Assembly: GCA_025057735.1 (NCBI GenBank)
Contig: JANWUU010000429.1
Span: forward strand, 1-5,081
Direction of reading: 5' to 3'
DNA length: 5,081 nt
Source of the DNA: Burkholderiaceae bacterium
GTDB taxonomy: Bacteria > Pseudomonadota > Gammaproteobacteria > Burkholderiales > Burkholderiaceae
Shown here piece after piece: positions 1-5,081 of the stretch. The stretch's first letter is position 1; the number at the start of each line of letters is the position of its first letter. The translations under genes and the position numbers were made by a program. The notes beneath the pieces are model-generated. The model was not told the DNA's origin, did no database searches, and saw nothing but the letters and a program-made list of their open reading frames with translations.

Positions 1-551
1 AGGATCAGCCGGTCGACCACGTAACCGATGACGCGCGACAGGAAGATGACGAAGGTGTTCATCACACCCTGGATGAGCGTCAGCGTCACCATGTCCCCGT
101 TGGCGATGTGGCCGACCTCGTGCCCGAGGACGGCTTCCACCTCCTCGCGGCTCATCGACTGCAGCAGACCGGTGGAGACAGCCACCAGCGCGCTGTTCTT
201 GAACGCGCCGGTCGCGAAGGCATTCGGCTCACCCTCGTAGATGGCCACCTCCGGCATCGCGATGCCCGCCTTCTCGGCGTGGCGGCGCACCGTGTCGAGC
301 AGCCATTGTTCCATCGCGTTGCGCGGCTGGTCGATCACCTGCGCGCCGGTGCTCCACTTGGCCATCGGCTTCGAGATCAGCAGCGAGAAGATCGACCCCG
401 TGAATCCGACCACGGCGGCGAACGCGAGCAGGGTGCCGAGGTCGATGCCGCTGGCGCTCAGGAACTGGTTGATGCCGAGCAGACTCGTCACCACGCCCAG
501 CACCACCAGGATCGCCAGGTTCGTCAGCACGAACAGAGCGATGCGTTTCAT
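1..551 (-). CDS. htpX: Membrane zinc protease HtpX (M48 family), N-terminal part, truncated by window edge
   Basis: HtpX is an inner-membrane zinc metalloprotease that degrades misfolded membrane proteins alongside FtsH. The reading frame opens with [17 protein letters not shown] and stays open to the left edge, giving 183 residues of a family that is about 290 long. Visible are two N-terminal hydrophobic segments (about residues 4-24 and 36-58), the family stretch IDQPRN near 73-78, and the zinc motif HEVGH at 144-148 followed by IANGDM. His144 and His148 should bind zinc and Glu145 should be the catalytic base. The third ligand, a downstream glutamate, lies outside the window. A further hydrophobic stretch starts near 154. 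The ATG at 551 is supported by a GAGGGAG Shine-Dalgarno six bases upstream and by near-identity to the E. coli N-terminus. The gene is divergent from the UPF0114 gene. In E. coli htpX is envelope-stress controlled (CpxR); I see no clear regulator site here. Identification is very secure. Confidence 0.96.
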   Translation of the reverse strand, partial: MKRIALFVLTNLAILVVLGVVTSLLGINQFLSASGIDLGTLLAFAAVVGFTGSIFSLLISKPMAKWSTGAQVIDQPRNAMEQWLLDTVRRHAEKAGIAMPEVAIYEGEPNAFATGAFKNSALVAVSTGLLQSMSREEVEAVLGHEVGHIANGDMVTLTLIQGVMNTFVIFLSRVIGYVVDRLI

Positions 552-557
552 TACGGA

Positions 558-564
558 CTCCCTC
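558..564 (-). promoter_or_regulatory. Ribosome binding site of htpX
   Basis: On the minus strand GAGGGAG is followed by six bases (tccgta) and then the ATG at 551. This is a strong Shine-Dalgarno at normal spacing and fixes the htpX start. Confidence 0.8.
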
Positions 565-592
565 GAGAAAAGACAGAGACAATTCGGCGCGA

Positions 593-598
593 AGTCTA
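593..598 (-). promoter_or_regulatory. Candidate -10 box for htpX
   Basis: The minus strand reads TAGACT, four of six matches to TATAAT, about 42 bases upstream of the htpX ATG. It would give a leader of roughly 35 bases. At 17-base spacing the -35 position reads CACCGC, which is not a sigma-70 match, and no convincing sigma-32 pair (CTTGAA / CCCCAT) faces htpX. This is a weak call resting on position and one hexamer. Confidence 0.25.
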
Positions 599-767
599 GC
601 CAAGACCCAGTGTCGGCGGTGTGGCGTCGCTTCTACATTCCGCATCCCCATGGCAGGCGACGCCGCTTGGACTGCCGGCGTAACGCCCGCGTTCCGCAAA
701 GTGAGGGCCGGGGCGGCCGAATCAAGGCCCTGCGGGGGTCTACCACGTACAGGTAAACCCGGATCGC

Positions 768-773
768 TAGAAT
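768..773 (+). promoter_or_regulatory. Candidate -10 box for the UPF0114-fumarase transcript
   Basis: TAGAAT is a five-of-six match to TATAAT, the best such match I noticed on the plus strand of the 552-799 spacer. A start point near 780 would leave a leader of about 20 bases to the ATG at 800 or 41 bases to the ATG at 821. No good -35 box is present (ACGTAC at 17-base spacing), so an activator may be needed. A small inverted repeat, TACC-N7-GGTA at 741-755, covers the expected -35 position. Confidence 0.42.
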
Positions 774-799
774 CCGCGCCTCGCGTTCCGCCGCTATAC

Positions 800-1462
800 A
801 TGCATCACGCCACGACCTCCATGCCGCCGCACCTCGACCGCCTGAATGCCAAGCCACTGCCGCCGCTGCCGCGCCTGATCTTCGCCAGCCGGTGGCTGCA
901 GCTGCCGCTGTATGTCGGCCTGATCGTCGCCCAGGGCGTGTACGTCTACCACTTCTGGGTCGAGCTGGTGCACCTGCTGGAAGCGGTGTTTGGCGACGCG
1001 GCGGCACTGGAGACGCTGATGAAAGGCATCGGCTACCAGGTACCGGCCATCAAGGACGCCGCGGGCAACGTGATCGGCTACGAAAAGCCGAAACTGAACG
1101 AAACGGTGATCATGCTCGTGGTGCTCGGCTTGATCGACGTGGTGATGATCTCCAACCTGCTGATCATGGTGATCGTCGGCGGCTACGAGACCTTCGTGTC
1201 GCGCCTGCACCTGGAGGGCCATCCCGACCAGCCGGAGTGGCTGTCGCACGTCAACGCCAGTGTGCTGAAGGTCAAGCTCGGTACCGCGATCATCGGAATC
1301 AGCTCGATCCATCTGCTGAAGACTTTCATCAATGCGCACAACTACGACAGCAAGACGTTGATCGCGCAAACCGCCATTCACCTGGCGTTTCTGCTGTCGG
1401 CGATGGCGATCGCCGCCTGCGACCGTATCCTCGGCCTGGCCGCCAACGCACGGCCGCACTGA
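800..1462 (+). CDS. YqhA/UPF0114 (TIGR00645-type) inner-membrane protein
   Basis: A member of the YqhA/UPF0114 family of small integral membrane proteins, whose biochemical role is not established. The 220-residue product contains family landmarks also seen in E. coli YqhA: FASRWL (28-33), a long hydrophobic helix at about 36-60, a block around [21 protein letters not shown] (107-127) leading into [10 protein letters not shown] (127-136), [12 protein letters not shown] (148-159), the signature ISSIHLL (167-173), and a last hydrophobic segment at about 186-206. Four membrane helices are likely. It is longer than E. coli YqhA (about 164): it has roughly 25 extra N-terminal residues and about 35 extra residues (64-100) between helices 1 and 2. 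Neither ATG at 800 nor the in-frame ATG at 821 (213 residues) has a Shine-Dalgarno, so the start is uncertain. The frame is open further upstream, but the candidate promoter at 768-773 argues against an earlier start. Fumarase follows after 18 bases. Family is secure; function unknown. Confidence 0.88.
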   Translation: MHHATTSMPPHLDRLNAKPLPPLPRLIFASRWLQLPLYVGLIVAQGVYVYHFWVELVHLLEAVFGDAAALETLMKGIGYQVPAIKDAAGNVIGYEKPKLNETVIMLVVLGLIDVVMISNLLIMVIVGGYETFVSRLHLEGHPDQPEWLSHVNASVLKVKLGTAIIGISSIHLLKTFINAHNYDSKTLIAQTAIHLAFLLSAMAIAACDRILGLAANARPH

Positions 1463-1471
1463 TCCCCACGC

Positions 1472-1477
1472 GGAGGG
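1472..1477 (+). promoter_or_regulatory. Ribosome binding site of the fumarase gene
   Basis: GGAGGG ends three bases before the ATG at 1481, or five bases counting from the GGAG core. The spacing is a little short, but the match is strong and supports this start. It sits inside the 18-base gap after the UPF0114 stop codon. Confidence 0.75.
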
Positions 1478-1480
1478 ACG

Positions 1481-3007
1481 ATGACCACCATCCGGCAGGA
1501 AGACCTGATCGAAAGCGTCGCGGCCGCGCTGCAGTTCATCAGCTACTACCACCCGGCCGATTACATCGCGCACCTGGCGCGCGCCTATGAGCGCGAGCAA
1601 AGCCCGGCGGCGAAGGACGCGATCGCCCAGATCCTGACCAACTCGCGCCTGTGCGCGGAGGGCAAACGGCCGATCTGCCAGGACACCGGCATCGTCAACG
1701 TGTTTCTGAAGGTCGGCATGGACGTGCGCTGGGCGGGCTTCACCGGCTCGCTGCAGGAGGCGATCGACGAAGGCGTGCGGCGCGGCTACGCCCACCCGGA
1801 GAACAAGCTGCGCGCCTCGGTGGTGGATCCGCCGGAATTCGGCCGCCGCAATACGCGCGACAACACGCCGGCGGTCGTGCACTACGAGCTGGTTCCCGGC
1901 GACAAGCTCGAGGTGACGGTGGCGGCCAAGGGCGGCGGCTCGGAGAACAAGAGCAAGTTCGTGATGCTGAACCCGTCCGATTCGATCGTCGACTGGGTGC
2001 TGAAGACCGTGCCGGCCATGGGCGCGGGGTGGTGTCCGCCGGGGATGCTGGGCATCGGCATCGGCGGCACGGCCGAGAAGGCCATGCTGCTCGCCAAAGA
2101 GGCGCTGATGGAGCCGCTCGACATGAGCGAGCTGCTGGCGCGCGGGCCGCGTGACGACGTAGAGCGGCTGCGCGTGGAGCTGTACGAGAAGGTCAACGCC
2201 TTGGGCATCGGCGCGCAGGGTCTGGGCGGGCTGACCACCGTGCTGGACGTGAAGATCCGCATGTATCCGACCCACGCCGCCAGCAAGCCGGTGGCGATGA
2301 TCCCGAACTGCGCCGCCACCCGGCACGCGCATTTCGTGCTCGACGGCAGCGGCCCCGTGTACCTGGAGCCGCCATCGCTCGACCTGTGGCCGGATGTGCA
2401 CTGGCAGCCCGACACCGCGCGCAGCCGGCGCGTGAATCTGGACGCGCTGACGCGCGAGGAAGTCGCCTCTTGGAAGCCCGGAGAAACGCTGCTGCTGTCG
2501 GGCCGTATGCTGACGGGGCGCGACGCCGCCCACAAACGCATCCAGGACATGCTCGCCCGCGGCGAGAAGCTGCCGGTGGATTTCACCAACCGCGTGATCT
2601 ACTACGTCGGGCCGGTGGATCCGGTGCGCGACGAGGTGGTGGGACCGGCGGGGCCCACCACCGCCACGCGCATGGACAAGTTCACCGAGATGATGCTCGC
2701 GCAAACCGGGCTGATCGCGATGATCGGCAAGGCCGAGCGGGGCCCGGTGGCGATCGAGGCGATCCGCCGGCACCGCAGCGCGTACCTGATGGCAGTCGGC
2801 GGCGCCGCCTACCTGGTGGCGAAGGCGATCAAGGCCGCTCGCGTGGTGGCCTTCGAGGATCTCGGCATGGAAGCGATCTACGAGTTCGAGGTCAGGGACA
2901 TGCCGGTGACGGTCGCGGTCGACGCCAACGGCACGTCCGTGCACGAGACCGGACCCCGCGAGTGGCGGGCCCGGATCGGCAAGATCCCGTTGACCGCCGA
3001 GGCCTGA
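1481..3007 (+). CDS. fumA: Fumarate hydratase, class I (iron-sulfur)
   Basis: Class I fumarase interconverts fumarate and L-malate in the cytoplasmic TCA cycle, using a [4Fe-4S] cluster whose unique iron binds substrate. The 508-residue chain carries both halves of the fold: an N-terminal alpha domain (roughly 10-300) and a C-terminal beta domain (roughly 330-490). The three expected cluster cysteines are present: Cys66 in RPICQDTG, Cys185 in GWCPPGMLGIGIGG, and Cys277 in PNCAATRH. The beta domain has VDFTNRVIYYVGPVDP (366-381), GPTTATRMD (391-399) and the AVGGAAYL stretch near 438-445. Length fits the single-chain bacterial type (about 505-550), and the fused domains argue against a two-subunit tartrate dehydratase. 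No key residue appears missing. Being an iron-sulfur enzyme it should be oxygen- and superoxide-sensitive; no class II (FumC) gene is visible here. It probably shares the upstream UPF0114 promoter, and it converges on cysM. The gene symbol follows the E. coli class I enzyme; a paralogue name is equally possible. Confidence 0.96.
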   Translation: MTTIRQEDLIESVAAALQFISYYHPADYIAHLARAYEREQSPAAKDAIAQILTNSRLCAEGKRPICQDTGIVNVFLKVGMDVRWAGFTGSLQEAIDEGVRRGYAHPENKLRASVVDPPEFGRRNTRDNTPAVVHYELVPGDKLEVTVAAKGGGSENKSKFVMLNPSDSIVDWVLKTVPAMGAGWCPPGMLGIGIGGTAEKAMLLAKEALMEPLDMSELLARGPRDDVERLRVELYEKVNALGIGAQGLGGLTTVLDVKIRMYPTHAASKPVAMIPNCAATRHAHFVLDGSGPVYLEPPSLDLWPDVHWQPDTARSRRVNLDALTREEVASWKPGETLLLSGRMLTGRDAAHKRIQDMLARGEKLPVDFTNRVIYYVGPVDPVRDEVVGPAGPTTATRMDKFTEMMLAQTGLIAMIGKAERGPVAIEAIRRHRSAYLMAVGGAAYLVAKAIKAARVVAFEDLGMEAIYEFEVRDMPVTVAVDANGTSVHETGPREWRARIGKIPLTAEA

Positions 3008-3011
3008 CCGC

Positions 3012-3059
3012 CCGCCAGTCCCACCCGCGTCGGGTCGCGCCTGCGGCGGGTGGAGGCGG
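3012..3059. terminator. GC-rich inverted repeat between convergent genes, possible bidirectional terminator
   Basis: CCACCCGC (3021-3028) pairs perfectly with GCGGGTGG (3046-3053) around a 17-base loop. CCGCC (3012-3016) can extend the stem by pairing with GGCGG (3055-3059) across a small internal loop. It lies within the 60 bases separating the fumarase and cysM stop codons, so it could end transcription from both sides. There is no T-run on either strand, so it is not a classic intrinsic terminator. It may act with Rho or simply block readthrough. Confidence 0.4.
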
Positions 3060-3067
3060 CCGCCGGA

Positions 3068-3973
3068 CTATCCCGCGAACACGCCGGTCGACAGATAGCG
3101 GTCGCCGCGGTCGCAGACGACGAACACGATGGTCGCCTGCTCCACTTCAGCCGCGATGCGCAGGGCGATCGCGCAGGCACCGCCCGAGGAAATGCCGCCG
3201 AAAATGCCTTCTGTCGCGGCCAGCCTGCGCGCCATCGCCTCCGCCTCCTGCTGCGACACGTACTCGATGCGGTCCACCCGCGACGGCTCGTAGATCTTCG
3301 GCAGGTAGGCCGGCGGCCACTTGCGGATGCCGGCGATGCGCGAGCCCTCGGCCGGCTGCGCGCCGACGATGCGGATCGCCGGATTTTTTTCCTTCAGGAA
3401 GCGGCTCACTCCCATGATGGTGCCGGTCGTGCCCATGGCGCTGACGAAATGCGTGACGCGGCCTTCGGTATCGCGCCAGATCTCCGGCCCCGTCGTTTCG
3501 TAATGCGCGCGCGGATTGTCGGGATTGGCGAACTGATCTAGCACCTTGCCCTCCCCGCGCGCCTGCATCGCGAGCGCCAGATCGCGGGCGTATTCCATGC
3601 CGCCGGCCGCAGCCGGCGTCAGAATCAACTCGGCGCCGTAGGCGGTCATGCTGGCGCGCCGCTCCGCCGATAGGTCGTCCGGCATGATCAGGGTCATGCG
3701 GTAGCCCTTGATCGCTGCGATCATCGCCAGCGCGATGCCGGTGTTGCCGCTGGTGGCCTCGATCAGCCGGTCGCCGGGGCGGATCTCGCCGCGTTCCTCG
3801 GCGCGACGGATCATCGAGTAGGCGGGGCGGTCCTTGACGGAGCCGCCCGGGTTGTTGCCTTCCAGCTTGGCCAGGATCACGTTGCCGCGGCGGGCGTTCT
3901 CCTCGCCCGGCAGTCGCTGCAGCCGCACCAGGGGCGTGTTGCCCACCGTGGCCTCGATGGTCGGATGTCTCAT
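3068..3973 (-). CDS. cysM: Cysteine synthase B (O-acetylserine sulfhydrylase B, CysM)
   Basis: CysM is a cytoplasmic PLP enzyme that makes L-cysteine from O-acetyl-L-serine and sulfide. The B isozyme also takes thiosulfate to give S-sulfocysteine. The 301-residue product matches the E. coli enzyme (303) nearly end to end. Visible are GNTPLVRLQR (11-20), the PLP lysine Lys47 in NNPGGSVKDR, the substrate loop ATSGNTG (73-79), the phosphate-binding loop GTTGT (181-185), the cofactor serines in ISSGG (261-265), and the CysM-type ending CDRGDRYLSTGVF (287-299), which separates it from CysK. Arg217 in AGIRKWP and Cys287 align with E. coli positions tied to thiosulfate use, so B-type specificity is likely. 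The ATG at 3973 shares ATGA with the stop of the HhH gene and has no good Shine-Dalgarno, so it probably depends on coupled translation. The C-terminus ends about eight residues earlier than in E. coli. A run of seven A on the coding strand (3384-3390) is conspicuous in this GC-rich gene, but the frame is intact. Confidence 0.95.
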   Translation of the reverse strand: MRHPTIEATVGNTPLVRLQRLPGEENARRGNVILAKLEGNNPGGSVKDRPAYSMIRRAEERGEIRPGDRLIEATSGNTGIALAMIAAIKGYRMTLIMPDDLSAERRASMTAYGAELILTPAAAGGMEYARDLALAMQARGEGKVLDQFANPDNPRAHYETTGPEIWRDTEGRVTHFVSAMGTTGTIMGVSRFLKEKNPAIRIVGAQPAEGSRIAGIRKWPPAYLPKIYEPSRVDRIEYVSQQEAEAMARRLAATEGIFGGISSGGACAIALRIAAEVEQATIVFVVCDRGDRYLSTGVFAG

Positions 3974-4281
3974 CGCTTGCCCGGGTCCGTGGTTGAGGAT
4001 TGCCCTGCCGCGCCGTTGACCGTTACGCCCTGACGCTGCAGTTGCTCGCTGCGTGCGCCGCGCATGCCTTTGACGCGACGCGCCAGGTCTTCCCAGTCCC
4101 GGAAGGGCGCCTTGGCGCGCTCGGCGAGAATGCGATCGGTCATCGCCACGCCGAGCCCATCGAGCTGCTCGAGTTGGGCGCGGCTGGCCTCGTTGAGCTC
4201 CAACGCCTGCGCGACGGCTGGCAGCGCCGCCACCAGCATCGCCGCCGCCGCGCGTCGCAGCCGCCTCGCCGCCGCCCTCAT
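3970..4281 (-). CDS. Small exported helix-hairpin-helix (ComEA-like) protein
   Basis: A 103-residue protein with an Arg-rich N-terminus, a hydrophobic core (about 11-24) and an A-x-A site, so signal peptidase I should cut after Ala26. The mature part is one ComEA-type (HhH)2 unit at about 27-89: it opens with LELNEASRAQLEQL, has a first hairpin LDGLGVAMTDRIL (40-52), then FRDWEDLARRV (60-70), and ends with GVTVN (85-89) and a polar Ser/Thr tail. The second hairpin, VKGMRGARSEQL (70-81), lacks the usual G-h-G spacing, so DNA contact by that half is doubtful. In ComEA proteins this module binds incoming DNA outside the inner membrane. Whether this one does is unknown, and no other competence gene is in view. 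Its ATG overlaps the lapB stop as ATGA, and its own stop overlaps the cysM start the same way. A GAGGAG Shine-Dalgarno lies inside the end of lapB. Fold assignment is secure; a competence role is inference only. Confidence 0.85.
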   Translation of the reverse strand: MRAAARRLRRAAAAMLVAALPAVAQALELNEASRAQLEQLDGLGVAMTDRILAERAKAPFRDWEDLARRVKGMRGARSEQLQRQGVTVNGAAGQSSTTDPGKR

Positions 4282-5081
4282 GCGCTGTCCAGCTCCTCGA
4301 GGCGGCGCGGCGGATAGCTGTCCCAGCTCGTGCAGCCCGGACACTGCCAGTGGAACTCGCGCGCGCGGAAGCCGCACTTGCTGCAGCGGTAGCGCGCCAG
4401 CTTGCGCGCCTGCGCATGGATCAGCGCCCGCAGCAGATCGAGCTCGCTGTCGCCCTTGGCGGCGGCGCTGCGCGCCGCCAGCAGTTTCTCGAAGCCGAGC
4501 AGCGTCGGGTGCCGACGCAGTTGCTCGCGCAGCAACTGCTCGCCCGCCGCCGCTCCCTCCCACGCGCAGACGCGCTGGTAGGCGATCTCCAGCAGGTCGA
4601 TCGATGGCCAGTCGAGCAGATTGCGGCGCAGCAGGTTGAGCGCCTCCGCGCGCTTGCCGGCCGCGTCCAGCGCCTCCGTCAGGCGCGCCGCCACCAGCGG
4701 CAGGTATTCCGGCGCATCGGCTTCGACGCGCAGCCAGTGCCGCAGCGCGCCCTCGGTATCGCCGCGTTTGAGTGCGATTTCGCCTGCCAGCACCAGCGCG
4801 CGCACCGACCGCCGGTGCCCCGCCAGCGCCTCGTCGATGTGCCGCTGCGCGGTACTCAGATCGCCCCGGTTGAGCGCAGCCTGCGCGAGCTCGCAATGGA
4901 AATGCGCCACCGCCACCTGGTGCGTCTCGCCGGCCTCGCGCTCCAGCCGGCGCGCGCAGTCGATCGCCTTCGCCCATTCGCGCTCCATCTGGTAGATGCG
5001 CAACAGCGCGCGCAGGGCGCCGAGCCGGTGCGCCGGCTCCTGCAGCAGGCGGGTGAACGCGTCCTCGGCGCGGTCCAGCAG
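4278..5081 (-). CDS. lapB: LPS assembly regulator LapB (YciM), C-terminal part, truncated by window edge
   Basis: LapB is an inner-membrane-anchored cytoplasmic TPR protein that, in E. coli, promotes FtsH-mediated breakdown of LpxC and so balances LPS against phospholipid synthesis. The frame is open from the right edge to the TGA at 4278-4280, giving 267 residues of a family about 390 long; the N-terminal membrane anchor and first TPRs are outside. The fragment opens LLDRAEDAF, which aligns with E. coli LLDRAEQLF. It continues with helical TPR-like pairs (for example 21-50, 57-87, 92-121, 126-155), then HPTLLGFEKL (191-200). It ends in the rubredoxin-like metal knuckle YRCSKCGF...WQCPGC with Cys233, Cys236, Cys247 and Cys250, all four ligands present. 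The TTG at 5003 is internal, not a start: the upstream codons continue the family alignment. In E. coli lapB follows lapA, which would lie beyond the right edge. The stop overlaps the next start as ATGA. Identification is very secure. Confidence 0.95.
   Translation of the reverse strand: MLDRAEDAFTRLLQEPAHRLGALRALLRIYQMEREWAKAIDCARRLEREAGETHQVAVAHFHCELAQAALNRGDLSTAQRHIDEALAGHRRSVRALVLAGEIALKRGDTEGALRHWLRVEADAPEYLPLVAARLTEALDAAGKRAEALNLLRRNLLDWPSIDLLEIAYQRVCAWEGAAAGEQLLREQLRRHPTLLGFEKLLAARSAAAKGDSELDLLRALIHAQARKLARYRCSKCGFRAREFHWQCPGCTSWDSYPPRRLEELDSA
4293..4298 (-). promoter_or_regulatory. Ribosome binding site of the HhH gene, inside lapB
   Basis: On the minus strand GAGGAG is followed by 11 bases and then the ATG at 4281. 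It lies within the last codons of lapB (the EE of LEELDSA). The spacing is somewhat long, so it probably assists ribosomes ending at lapB to restart. Confidence 0.55.

Noticed and set aside
634..652. CCCCAT at 646-651 as part of a heat-shock (sigma-32) promoter
   Set aside because: It reads on the plus strand, away from htpX, and has no CTTGAA partner at the right distance.
704..731. AGGGCC / GGCCCT inverted repeat in the htpX-UPF0114 spacer
   Set aside because: Six base pairs around a 16-base loop in GC-rich DNA, with no T-run and no extension; easily due to chance.
794..2944. A 716-codon open frame on the minus strand, opposite the UPF0114 and fumarase genes
   Set aside because: It is rich in His, Arg, Ala and Asp with no recognisable motif, and the opposite strand holds two clear families. 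Long antisense frames are expected where codons mostly end in G or C.
3384..3390. A run of seven A on the cysM coding strand, possible slippage or frameshift site
   Set aside because: The zero frame encodes a normal, full-length CysM across the run (LKEKNPA). No stimulatory structure was evident and the -1 frame gives no meaningful product. A chance Lys-Asn codon run is enough.
2386..3417. A 343-codon plus-strand frame running from the fumarase gene into cysM
   Set aside because: The product is low-complexity Arg/Gly/Ala sequence, crosses two convergent genes of known family and has no supported start.
3974..4417. A longer cysM frame starting far upstream of 3973 in the same frame
   Set aside because: The extra residues overlap the HhH gene and the end of lapB and look like out-of-frame Arg/Ala sequence. 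CysM homology starts just after the ATG at 3973, which also gives the usual length.
1..5081. Mobile element, CRISPR, tRNA/rRNA or defence system
   Set aside because: No direct repeats, terminal inverted repeats, spacer arrays, RNA gene sequences or transposase, integrase or nuclease motifs were seen. Conserved housekeeping genes fill nearly all of the window.

Overview
This window comes from a GC-rich proteobacterium, most likely a gammaproteobacterium; a betaproteobacterium is possible. I judge this from gene content and protein similarity (HtpX, a YqhA/UPF0114 protein, one-chain class I fumarase, LapB and CysM all closely resemble the enterobacterial or pseudomonad proteins as I remember them). 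GC is high by eye, and codons mostly end in G or C. I cannot name a genus.

Layout, left to right. (1) 1-551, minus: the N-terminal 183 residues of the membrane zinc protease HtpX, cut by the left edge. (2) 552-799: a divergent intergenic region holding a candidate promoter for each side. (3) 800-1462 and 1481-3007, plus: a YqhA/UPF0114 membrane protein and a class I [4Fe-4S] fumarase, 18 bases apart and probably one transcript. (4) 3008-3067: a short convergent spacer with a GC-rich inverted repeat, a candidate terminator for both directions. (5) 3068-5081, minus: the end of lapB (cut by the right edge), a small exported helix-hairpin-helix protein, and cysM. These three genes are joined by two ATGA stop/start overlaps, which makes translational coupling in the order lapB, HhH gene, cysM very likely.

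Function. HtpX handles damaged inner-membrane proteins. LapB tethers to the inner membrane and, by family knowledge, controls LPS synthesis by steering LpxC to FtsH. CysM makes cysteine, and fumarase serves the TCA cycle. No phage, transposon, CRISPR, tRNA or rRNA signal is visible, and the window reads as core chromosome. I found no undescribed system. The points most worth a second look are the degenerate exported HhH protein wedged between lapB and cysM by overlapping codons, the extra segment between the first two membrane helices of the UPF0114 protein, and its lack of a Shine-Dalgarno sequence.
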